DNA from: Chondrinema litorale
GTDB lineage: Bacteria > Bacteroidota > Bacteroidia > Cytophagales > Flammeovirgaceae
Direction: 5' to 3'
NCBI RefSeq assembly: GCF_026250525.1
Contig: NZ_CP111054.1
Span: forward strand, 124,001-188,000
Length of the DNA stretch: 64,000 bases
Shown here: positions 44,317 through 52,516 of the stretch, piece after piece
How positions within the stretch are numbered: position 1 is the stretch's first letter
Layout of the letters: the number at the start of each line of letters is the position of its first letter
Notes under the pieces: model-generated
The model's database searches: none
Seen by the model: only the letters and a program-made list of their open reading frames with translations
What the model was told of the DNA's origin: nothing
Made by a program: the position numbers and the translations under genes

Positions 44317-45873
44317 ATGAATACCAACAAATCATTGCTACTAGCATTCTTCATGTTTCTTTCAGCGCCATTTTTGTTTGCGCAAGATGAAGCTGTCGAG
44401 GTAAAAATTGATGCAACAAAAGCCGAACATACCATTAGCAGACATATATACGGCCACTTCGCCGAGCATTTAGGTCGCTGTATTTATGGTGGTTTTTATG
44501 TAGGAGAAGACAACAGTAAAATAGAAAATACCGATGGTATTAGAAGCGATGTTGTAGCCGCATTAAAAGATTTAAACATTCCTAACTTAAGATGGCCGGG
44601 AGGTTGTTTTGCAGATACTTACCACTGGAAAGACGGCATCGGTCCAAAAGCAGAAAGACCATCATTTGTAAACCGTTGGTGGGGTGGAGTAGTAGAAGAT
44701 AACAGCTTTGGAACGCACGATTTTTTAAATCTTTGTGAAATGCTAGACACTGAACCTTATTTGGCTGCAAATGTGGGTAGTGGTACAGTGCAAGAATTAA
44801 TCGATTGGGTATATTATGTAAATCACAAAGAAGGTAGCCCAATGGCTGCTTTAAGAAAAGAGAATGGAAGAGAAGAACCTTGGGCTGTAAAATATTGGGG
44901 AGTTGGTAACGAAATGTGGGGTTGCGGTGGAAACATGAAACCAGAATATTATGCTAACCTATATACCCAGTATAGTACTTTTATGACTGACTGGACAAAC
45001 GGTGATGGTTTGTTTAGAATTGCTTCTGGCGCCAACGTAGCAGATTACCACTGGACAGAAACTTTAATGAAAGAAGTGCCGCATCACTTGCTAGAAGGAG
45101 TTGCTTTGCACTCATATTCTTTTGTAGAATGGAATGATAAAGGAGCAGCGTCAGACTTTACTGAAGCACAGTATTTTTCTACCATGCAAACCGCATTAAA
45201 AATGAATGAGCTGGTAGAGAAGCACTCAGCCATTATGGATAAGTATGATGAAGCAAAAAGAATTGCTCTAATAGTTGATGAGTGGGGTGGATGGTACAAT
45301 GTAGAAGAAGGAACTAATCCAGGTTTTCTTTATCAGCAAAATACCATGAGAGATGCGATGATTGCCGGAGCTACGCTTAACATTTTTAATAACCATTGTG
45401 AGCGTGTGAGAATGGCGAATTTGGCACAAACTATCAATGTGTTGCAAGCTGTAATTCTTACAGATGACGAGAAAATGTTGCTAACACCAACTTACCATGT
45501 AATGAGAATGTACAAGGTACACCAAGATGCTTTAATGTTGCCTGTAGATTTTAAAAATGTAGATTATGAGTTTGAAGCTGAGAAACTACCTGCATTATCA
45601 GTTTCTGCATCTAAAGCGAAAGATGGGGCTGTACATATTTCACTTGTAAACATTGATCCAAATAATGCACATGACTTAACATTGAGTTTAAGTGGTGTTG
45701 AGTTTAAATCAATCACTGGTGAAATATTAAAATCAGAGAAGCTTCAAGACCACAACACTTTTGATAATCCAGAAAGTGTAACACCATCAGAATACAAAGA
45801 ATTTAAAAAGAAAAAAGACCAAATAACTACGAGTTTACCACCATTCTCAGTAGTTGTTCTTGAATTGAAATAA
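44317..45873 (+). CDS. GH51 alpha-L-arabinofuranosidase
   Basis: 518 residues with signal peptide (about 1-22, ending FLFAQ). The compact GH51 form without the binding insert: N-terminal HTISRHIYGHFAEHLGRCIY, acid/base E199 in YWGVGNEMWGCGG, nucleophile E322 in ALIVDEWGGWYN, C-terminal beta domain ending PPFSVVVLELK. It releases L-arabinofuranose from arabino-oligosaccharides in the periplasm. It lies 19 bases after the longer GH51, in the same operon. Confidence 0.95.
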   Translation: MNTNKSLLLAFFMFLSAPFLFAQDEAVEVKIDATKAEHTISRHIYGHFAEHLGRCIYGGFYVGEDNSKIENTDGIRSDVVAALKDLNIPNLRWPGGCFADTYHWKDGIGPKAERPSFVNRWWGGVVEDNSFGTHDFLNLCEMLDTEPYLAANVGSGTVQELIDWVYYVNHKEGSPMAALRKENGREEPWAVKYWGVGNEMWGCGGNMKPEYYANLYTQYSTFMTDWTNGDGLFRIASGANVADYHWTETLMKEVPHHLLEGVALHSYSFVEWNDKGAASDFTEAQYFSTMQTALKMNELVEKHSAIMDKYDEAKRIALIVDEWGGWYNVEEGTNPGFLYQQNTMRDAMIAGATLNIFNNHCERVRMANLAQTINVLQAVILTDDEKMLLTPTYHVMRMYKVHQDALMLPVDFKNVDYEFEAEKLPALSVSASKAKDGAVHISLVNIDPNNAHDLTLSLSGVEFKSITGEILKSEKLQDHNTFDNPESVTPSEYKEFKKKKDQITTSLPPFSVVVLELK

Positions 45874-45906
45874 ACAGAGTAGTATATAATAGTTAGTAGC
45901 TGGGTT

Positions 45907-46902
45907 ATGAAAAGTAGACTAAGGATAATAATTGCGTTGTGTGGATTTATGTTGATTGTTTTTAATAAAGTATCTGCACAGAATTTCACAGATGTAATTG
46001 TTCATGATCCGATGATGATTAAACAAGGGGATACTTACTTCCTGTTTTGTACAGGCAGGGGTATCTCTGTGTTTTCTTCTAAAGATTTAAAAGACTGGAA
46101 AAAAGAAAAGCCAGTATTCGATACACCACCACTTTGGGCTGTAGAAGCTGTTCCAACATTCAAAGGTCACATTTGGGCACCGGATATATCTTTCCATAAT
46201 GGTCTGTATTACCTATATTATTCAGTTTCTGCTTTTGGCAAAAACACTTCTTGTATAGGTGTTGCAACAAACAAAACACTTGATCCAACAGACTCTAACT
46301 TTAAATGGATAGATCATGGCAAAGTAATTCAATCTGTACCTGGCAGAGATTTATGGAATGCCATTGACCCCAATTTGTCTTACGATGAGAACCAACAACC
46401 TTGGCTAACATTTGGCTCTTTTTGGAGTGGGATGAAGCTCGTTAAAATGGATGCTTCCTTAACAGAAGTAGCACAGCCAGAAGAATGGTATACTATCTCA
46501 AAAAGAGATAGAAGTTTTAAACAAGACGATTACAATCCGGGTGAAGCAGCAGTGGAGGCTCCATTTATTTTTAAGAAAAATGGCTATTATTATCTATTTG
46601 TCTCATTTGATTATTGTTGTAAAGGAGTAGAAAGTACTTATAAAGTTGTAGTTGGAAGATCGAAGTCTATAAAAGGTCCATTTTTAGATAAAGAAGGTAT
46701 AAAAATGGATGAAGGAGGAGGTTCTTTACTAATAGAAGGGAATAAAGATTGGAATGGAGTGGGGCATAACTCAGCATATACATTTGATGGGAAAGACTAT
46801 TTTGTTAGTCATGCCTATGATGCGAATGATGATGGAAAACCCAAATTAATCATCCGGGAAATGGCGTGGGATGGAGAAAAATGGCCGATTATTAGTTGGT
46901 AA
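45907..46902 (+). CDS. GH43 arabinan endo-1,5-alpha-L-arabinosidase-like enzyme
   Basis: 331 residues, signal peptide ending KVSAQ (about 1-25). A compact GH43 propeller: base Asp in VIVHDPMMIKQGD, WAPDISFHNGLYYLYYS, modulating Asp in NAIDPNLSYDENQQP, acid Glu in AAVEAPFIFKKNGYYYLF, and a late GVGHNSAYTFDGKDYF. It matches the size and motifs of single-domain endo-arabinanases. It is the last enzyme of the arabinan locus, 33 bases after GH51. Whether it acts as endo- or exo-enzyme needs assay. Confidence 0.92.
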   Translation: MKSRLRIIIALCGFMLIVFNKVSAQNFTDVIVHDPMMIKQGDTYFLFCTGRGISVFSSKDLKDWKKEKPVFDTPPLWAVEAVPTFKGHIWAPDISFHNGLYYLYYSVSAFGKNTSCIGVATNKTLDPTDSNFKWIDHGKVIQSVPGRDLWNAIDPNLSYDENQQPWLTFGSFWSGMKLVKMDASLTEVAQPEEWYTISKRDRSFKQDDYNPGEAAVEAPFIFKKNGYYYLFVSFDYCCKGVESTYKVVVGRSKSIKGPFLDKEGIKMDEGGGSLLIEGNKDWNGVGHNSAYTFDGKDYFVSHAYDANDDGKPKLIIREMAWDGEKWPIISW

Positions 46903-47111
46903 AGCTCAATTTTTCAATGATATCTCATAACAATGTTTTCAATGACATAATAATTTCCGATAATTGAAGAATTAATCTAACTATTACTAAATTGGAATTC
47001 TACATACACAAGTTTTGCGCTTAAGTATGATTGGATACAACTAGCATTTCTAAAATTTAGCACTTACAAATTAGCTATTTCTATTATACTGAAGTTCTTA
47101 CGGGGATAAAT

Positions 47112-47540
47112 ATGGAATTCGAAAACACACTAGGGAGGTTTATTTCAAGATTAAAGTATTTAGCTTATCAGGAGCTGAATAGAGAATTAAAGCAATCTAA
47201 TTTATGCATAACAGGAGATCAATTTCGCTTATTAACTCATCTTTGGAAAGAAGATGGTCTCACCCAGCAAAAAGTTGCAGATTTAACCGATCGTAATAGA
47301 GGCAGTATTACTCGCATGGTTGATGTTCTTGAAAAAAACGGAGTAATTAAACGTATAGAAGACAAAAGGGACAGAAGGGTAAATCTGATTTACTTAACAG
47401 AGTCCGGTCGGGAATTAGAATCTCAAGCAGTGGAATGTGTAGAGCGCATACATGATAAAATTACACAAGGTTTTACAGAAGAGGAGATTGATAACTTTGG
47501 GAATCTGCTAAAAAAATCCATCAAAAATCTAGAAAAATAG
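47112..47540 (+). CDS. MarR family transcriptional regulator
   Basis: 142 residues. The MarR winged helix-turn-helix occupies about 30-125: LTHLWKEDGLTQQKVADLTD, RGSITRMVDVLEKNGVIKRI and the wing EDKRDRRVNLIYLTESGREL. It lies 209 bases after the arabinan locus on the same strand but apparently as its own unit. The neighbouring gene-free region could hold its target sites (for example the palindrome TGTGTTAAAAACACA at 47604-47618). Ligand and targets unknown. Confidence 0.9.
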   Translation: MEFENTLGRFISRLKYLAYQELNRELKQSNLCITGDQFRLLTHLWKEDGLTQQKVADLTDRNRGSITRMVDVLEKNGVIKRIEDKRDRRVNLIYLTESGRELESQAVECVERIHDKITQGFTEEEIDNFGNLLKKSIKNLEK

Positions 47541-48344
47541 GTTTTTCTCTTATTGTTTAATTTCTAGTAAGAGGACTCTTTTGTCTTTTTGCATTACTAA
47601 TTATGTGTTAAAAACACACATTTTATACGTGTAAGTATGTGCGTTGTTAGGAAGTTTATTTGAGTAATTAAATAATTTGTTTATTGAACTTGTTTTCAAT
47701 TTTACATGAATAAATCATAGGCGATATAATCTTCAACAGTTTAATTATATATAATATTGGAATAATTAAAATATTGAAATTAAAGTGCATAAAATTGAGT
47801 AAAAAAAGATATTTATTTCAATTAGTCCTTATATTTACATAATAATACCAAAAGTTAGTAGTTAAAATTTGGTATTTTATTATATAGTAATTAGCGTTAA
47901 AGTCATGAAAGGTCGGTTCCATTGGAGTCGACCTTTTTTTATTCTTATTCCGTTATTAACTTAAATATTTAACTCATAAGTAGCTGTTTTTTAATAAGTT
48001 ATAAATTTATGTAATTGTAATTATTTTAATATTAGTGCAGAATTAAGAATAAAATATTGTGATTTTTTTAACATTGTACACAATTTATTGCATGTGCCCC
48101 CAAACGCAAAAATGAAATATTATAATACCTAAATATGTGCATTTTATTAATGCAAGATTTATTATAATACTCAACTTTTTGGTATAAGGAAATGCAGTTT
48201 AACATGTACTATCTTTTTCATGCTTGTAAATTTTTCTTTTTAAAATTTTATCATTTGTAAATTTACCCAACAAACTGGAATTGCTTTTTAACCAGTAATG
48301 TCTAGTTTCATAAAATGTAATTTAAATATCGATAAGCGATTATA
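47541..48344 (+). other. 804-base gene-free, very AT-rich interval
   Basis: No reading frame of note on either strand. It contains the palindrome TGTGTTAAAAACACA (47604-47618), a candidate small RNA (47843-47940, listed separately) and, after that, about 400 bases of AT-rich sequence with no structure I can interpret before the DUF3050 gene. This is the longest gap in the window. Confidence 0.7.
47843..47940 (+). ncRNA. Candidate small structured RNA ending in a strong terminator
   Basis: A near-consensus -7 box TATATTTA (47830-47837) is followed at the expected start distance by a 9-bp hairpin AATACCAAA/TTTGGTATT (47844-47852 and 47868-47876). After about 30 bases comes a Rho-independent terminator AAAGGTCG/CGACCTTT (47908-47915 and 47929-47936) with T8. 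No protein-coding frame lies between promoter and terminator. The roughly 100-base product with two hairpins is typical of a small regulatory RNA. I recognise no known family, and no -33 box is clear. Confidence 0.4.
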
Positions 48345-49130
48345 ATGACTACAGAAATAGAAAATATTGAACAACGCATTTACCCTTTAAAGGAGCAGTT
48401 AAAAAATCATGCATTGTACCAGCAATTAGAAACACTGGCAGATATCAGAATATTTATGGAGAGCCATGTATATGCTGTGTGGGATTTTATGTCGTTGCTA
48501 AAAGCATTACAAAGCCAGCTTACTTGTTTGCAAGTGCCATGGGTACCAGCTGCCAATCCAGAAACGGCCAGGTTTATAAACGAGATTGTATTGGGTGAAG
48601 AGTCAGATGTAAATGAATTAGGAGAGCCCAAAAGCCATTTTGAGATGTATTTGGATGCAATGAAACAAATTAATGCTGATACTAATGAAGTTGATAGTTT
48701 TATCAATCTTATAAAAGACCAAGTTGCTGTTAGTGATGCCGCCAACAAACTAGCATTAAATAATTCTGTGAAAGCCTTTATCAATTTTACTTTTGAAGTA
48801 ATTGCAACTGGTAAGCCTCACCTCATCGCATCAGCATTTACTTTTGGTAGAGAAGATCTTATTCCAGATATGTTTATTGAGATTATCAAAAATGAAGAAA
48901 AGAAAGGTGATAAATCTTATAACAAACTTATCTATTACCTAAACAGACATATCGAGCTAGATGGAGACGAGCACGGCCCTTTATCTCTTAAAATGATTGC
49001 AGAGCTTTGCGGAGATGACAAATCTAAATGGCAAGAAAGTTTAGAGATAGCAAAAGAAGCCTTGCAGCAAAGAATAAACCTTTGGGATGGAATAACCGAG
49101 CAAATTACAGAAAAGCAGCAAGTATTATAA
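48345..49130 (+). CDS. DUF3050 family protein (heme-oxygenase-like fold)
   Basis: 261 residues, cytosolic. The N-terminal region IYPLKEQLKNHALYQQLETL with FMESHVYAVWDFMSLLKALQ, then AANPETARFINEIVLGEESD, FTFGREDLIPDMF and the C-terminal YYLNRHIELDGDEHGPLSLK are what I associate with DUF3050. These proteins are helical, heme-oxygenase/TENA-like, with conserved His and Glu that may bind metal. Function is unknown. It stands alone after the long gap. Confidence 0.82.
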   Translation: MTTEIENIEQRIYPLKEQLKNHALYQQLETLADIRIFMESHVYAVWDFMSLLKALQSQLTCLQVPWVPAANPETARFINEIVLGEESDVNELGEPKSHFEMYLDAMKQINADTNEVDSFINLIKDQVAVSDAANKLALNNSVKAFINFTFEVIATGKPHLIASAFTFGREDLIPDMFIEIIKNEEKKGDKSYNKLIYYLNRHIELDGDEHGPLSLKMIAELCGDDKSKWQESLEIAKEALQQRINLWDGITEQITEKQQVL

Positions 49131-49269
49131 AATATAATTTTAATAACTGCTTAATATCTGAATGATATAAAGGGCTTTAGGTGGATTGTAGCAACAAATT
49201 AATATTTTGATTTAATCTCTCGAAATATTAATTTGTTAATGCTATAAAATTGATACAAACCCTACGTTC

Positions 49270-49839
49270 ATGGAAAAGATTTTTTTAACTGCTGCTTTAC
49301 TCTTTCTAAATAGTCTCCTGTTTAGCCAAGATACTACCACGCCTACCGAATTTAATCTTGATTTTGAAAAACTTGTCTCGGGAGAAGAATTGCCTACTGG
49401 CTGGTTTAGATGGGGAGATGAACAATTTGAATTAATTCCCGATTCAACAACTATTCATAGTGGTAAGATGGCGGTGTTAATTCAGCCAAAAGAAGGAAGT
49501 TCTGCGACAACTTTCGGTTGTGTAGCATATAGAATACCTGCCCAGTACAAAGCAAATAAAATTGAAGTAAAAGCTTATATGAAACTAGAAGATGTTACCG
49601 ATCCAATTGGTTTGATGATTAGGGTAGATGGTAAATCAGGTGTTTTGAGCTTTGATAATATGCAAAAACGAGGGATAAAGGGAACCTCCGACTGGAATCA
49701 ATATGCAGTAAAGGTTTCTTATCCTGATCATGCCCAAAATATCTTTATCGGTGCCATACTTTCGGGAAAAGGAAAACTATGGGTAGATAATTTTGAGGTG
49801 TTGTTAGATGGCAAAAATTGTCGAACCAGAATTGCTTAA
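49270..49839 (+). pseudogene. N-terminal part of an S41 family peptidase gene, separated from its catalytic part by a frameshift
   Basis: 189 residues: signal peptide (ending LLFSQ) and a jelly-roll-like domain (LDFEKLVSGEELPTGWFRWG to GKGKLWVDNFEVLLDGK). The remaining residues (NCRTRIA) look out of frame. The catalytic part continues in another frame at 49808-51484, overlapping by 32 bases. Removing one A from the A5 run at 49813-49817 joins the two smoothly as ...LLDGKIVEPELLKADKD. Either the gene is genuinely broken or split, or the A5 run contains a sequencing error. Confidence 0.7.
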
Positions 49840-51484
49840 AGCAGACAAAGATCTTGAGTTTGATAAGGGTTCTAATATCACTTTAAACAATTTAAAAGAT
49901 CAGGAAGAAACAAGGCTGTACAACTTGGGTTTAATTTGGGGCTTTCTCAAATACTATCATCCGGCAGTAGCTGCGGGTGAATATAACTGGGACTACGAAT
50001 TATTTAGAATTTTGCCCGAATTAGCAGATTTAAAAGGAGAAGAGTGGGACGCAAGGTTACAGAGTTGGATTAATAACTTAGGCGAATTAAAAGAAGGAAA
50101 AGAGCCTGAGTATAATGATGAAGTGAAAATTTACCCAGACCTAGACTGGATTGAAAATTCAGGCTTTTCAAGTGACTTGGTGGTTGCATTGCAAAAAGTA
50201 AAAACTGCAAAAAGAACTGGCGAACATTATTATATAGAATTGGCAAAAGGTGTTCAAAATCCTGTTTTCCTCAACGAGAATCGATATAAAGATATGCCGT
50301 CACCAGATGCTGGTTTTCGACTATTAGCTTTATATAAATATTGGAATATGATTCAATATTTTTTCCCCTACAAACATTTAATCGAAGGAGATTGGAAGGC
50401 CGTGTTAGCAGAGTCTGTACCTAAATTTATCGAAGCAGATAATGAATTAGCTTATAAACTCAACATGCTAGAGCTAATAGGCAAGATACATGATACACAT
50501 GCAAATATTTGGGGGGCAGATTCTACTTTAACAGCTTTTAAAGGCGAAAGATATACACCCATTTCCATTAGATTTATTGAAGACAAAGCAGTTGTTACAG
50601 GCTTTTATAATGAAGAATTGGCTAAAGAAACAGGTTTAAAAATAGGAGATATTATTACAGCTGTAGATGGCAAGCCTGTAGATGATTTAGTTAAAGAAAA
50701 ATTAAAATATTATCCGGCATCTAACTATGTAACCAAGCTCAGAGGTATTTCTAGAGATTTGCTAAGATCAAATACCGAAACAATAGCAGTAGAGTATACC
50801 AGCGGACAAAATGCGAAAAGTGCTACTCTAAAAACTTATCTACCAGAAAAGTTAGACTTGAGATTGACTGATGCAAAACCAGATACTTGTTTTAGTTATT
50901 TGGAGCCAGACATCGCTTACATCTATCCGGGCAATATAGATGCAAAACATATTTCCGATTTTATGGAAGAGATACAAGACACAAAGGGACTTGTAATTGA
51001 TTTGAGATGTTATCCATCTAATTTTATTGTTTTTACATTGGGTAGACATTTAATGCCAGAAAAAACAGAGTTTGTAAAGTTTACTCATGGTTCAATTGAG
51101 CAGCCAGGTTTATTTTCAATACAAAAACACATCTCAGTAGGAATTAAAAACAAAGATTATTACAAAGGTAAAATTGTGATTTTAATTGATGAAACCACGC
51201 AGAGCCAAGCGGAATACACGACTATGGCATATAGAGTGGCTCCAAATGCCACTGTAATTGGTTCGCAAACAGCAGGTGCCGATGGCAATGTTTCTCCACT
51301 TTATTTGCCGGGAAGTGTATATTCGCTCATAAGTGGAATCGGTGTGTATTATCCTGATGGTACAGAAACTCAGCGAATAGGTATTGTGCCAGATATAGAA
51401 GTTAAACCAACCATTCAGGGTATCAGAGATCACCGAGACGAAGTGCTAGAATCAGCTATTAATTTGATACAGGAAAATAATTAA
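49808..51484 (+). CDS. S41 family peptidase, catalytic part (frameshifted from the upstream signal-peptide part)
   Basis: 558 residues. Lacks its own signal peptide. A helical region (RLYNLGLIWGFLKYYHPAVA), a PDZ-like segment (about 255-315, ETGLKIGDIITAVDGKPVDD) and the S41 catalytic core follow (about 355-540). The nucleophile serine is in TTQSQAEYTTMA, and the core includes GLVIDLRCYPSN and ATVIGSQTAGADGNVS. S41 tail-specific-protease relatives act on periplasmic or surface proteins. Export depends on the upstream part, so if the frameshift is real this product would stay in the cytosol. The ATG at 49808 gives coupled re-initiation as an alternative. Confidence 0.82.
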   Translation: MAKIVEPELLKADKDLEFDKGSNITLNNLKDQEETRLYNLGLIWGFLKYYHPAVAAGEYNWDYELFRILPELADLKGEEWDARLQSWINNLGELKEGKEPEYNDEVKIYPDLDWIENSGFSSDLVVALQKVKTAKRTGEHYYIELAKGVQNPVFLNENRYKDMPSPDAGFRLLALYKYWNMIQYFFPYKHLIEGDWKAVLAESVPKFIEADNELAYKLNMLELIGKIHDTHANIWGADSTLTAFKGERYTPISIRFIEDKAVVTGFYNEELAKETGLKIGDIITAVDGKPVDDLVKEKLKYYPASNYVTKLRGISRDLLRSNTETIAVEYTSGQNAKSATLKTYLPEKLDLRLTDAKPDTCFSYLEPDIAYIYPGNIDAKHISDFMEEIQDTKGLVIDLRCYPSNFIVFTLGRHLMPEKTEFVKFTHGSIEQPGLFSIQKHISVGIKNKDYYKGKIVILIDETTQSQAEYTTMAYRVAPNATVIGSQTAGADGNVSPLYLPGSVYSLISGIGVYYPDGTETQRIGIVPDIEVKPTIQGIRDHRDEVLESAINLIQENN

Positions 51485-51489
51485 ATACA

Positions 51490-52452
51490 TTGACTAGACT
51501 ATCTGAGATACAATTCTTTAATTCAATAAAAGAAAGCGAAAATATACTGTTGGCAGGTGCTGGTGGAGGTTTTGATATTTACAGTGGATTACCTGTTTAT
51601 TTTGCATTAAAGCAAATGGGTAAAAATGTGACTTTGGCTAATTTTTCATTCACCGAATTGAGAAAAACTTCAGCTACAGAAGTTTTTCCATTTTGTTATC
51701 AGGTGGAAGCCTCTTGTAAAGTGCTTTCTAGTAATAATTATTTCCCCGAAAAATATTTGTGTGAGTGGCTTTTAACTAGAGGTGAACAAACTAGTATTTA
51801 TGCATTTGCTAAGACAGGTGTACTTCCACTCAAAAAAGCTTATGATTATATTATTAAAAAGCATTCTATTGATACAATAGTGCTTGTAGATGGTGGAACA
51901 GATAGTTTAATGTTTGGCGATGAAGATGGTTTAGGCACACCAGTAGAAGATATTTGTTCGATGGCAGCAGTTTACAAAACAAGTATTAAGAAAAAACATC
52001 TTCTTTCTGTTGGCTTCGGTATTGATCATTTTCATGGTGTTTCCCATTTCAGATTTTTAGAAAATGTAGCTGAACTTATGCGAGATGGTGGCTACAACGG
52101 AATGTTTCAGGTTACAAAAGAAATGGAAGAAGGCAAGCATTATATTGCGGCTGTAGAATATGCCAATATGAGAATGAAAGGCATGGAAAGCATAGTTAAC
52201 AACTCAATCTCTAGTGCTGTTCAAGGCTATTTTGGTAATCATCAGGTAACAGAAAGAACCAAGAGCAGTGAGTTATGGATAAATCCACTGATGTCTATTT
52301 ATTGGTGTTTTGAGTTGGATGCTGTTATTCAGAAAAATAAATATTATCCCCGAATAAAAGCGACAAAAAATCTATTTGAAATAAACAGTGAAATTGCGGC
52401 ATTTCAGTTGGAGTTAAAGAGTAATCGAGCTAAAAAGAATCTGCTACTTTAA
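51490..52452 (+). CDS. DUF1152 domain-containing protein
   Basis: 320 residues, cytosolic, starting at TTG 51490 just 5 bases after the previous stop; no usable ATG precedes the conserved N-terminus. Glycine-rich ILLAGAGGGFDIYSGLPVYF, then DTIVLVDGGTDSLMFGDEDG and the LLSVGFGIDHFHGVSHFRFL segment match DUF1152. The family has a Rossmann-like glycine loop and possibly metal-binding Asp/His residues; its function is unknown. It is probably co-transcribed with the S41 gene. A strong terminator follows. Confidence 0.85.
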   Translation: MTRLSEIQFFNSIKESENILLAGAGGGFDIYSGLPVYFALKQMGKNVTLANFSFTELRKTSATEVFPFCYQVEASCKVLSSNNYFPEKYLCEWLLTRGEQTSIYAFAKTGVLPLKKAYDYIIKKHSIDTIVLVDGGTDSLMFGDEDGLGTPVEDICSMAAVYKTSIKKKHLLSVGFGIDHFHGVSHFRFLENVAELMRDGGYNGMFQVTKEMEEGKHYIAAVEYANMRMKGMESIVNNSISSAVQGYFGNHQVTERTKSSELWINPLMSIYWCFELDAVIQKNKYYPRIKATKNLFEINSEIAAFQLELKSNRAKKNLLL

Positions 52453-52478
52453 TCAAGAGATTTTAAAATAATAGAAAT

Positions 52479-52516
52479 GAGATGCTTAGTACTTTGCCAA
52501 GCATCTCTTTTTTTTA
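52479..52516 (+). terminator. Rho-independent terminator after the DUF1152 gene
   Basis: A perfect 9-bp stem GAGATGCTT/AAGCATCTC (52479-52487 and 52499-52507) and a T9 run, 27 bases after the stop. It also lies just beyond the end of the convergent permease gene at 52517 and could serve both. Confidence 0.9.

Noticed and set aside
48407..48784. 125-residue minus-strand frame inside the DUF3050 gene
   Set aside because: It lies entirely opposite a well-supported gene and shows no family features; treated as a shadow.
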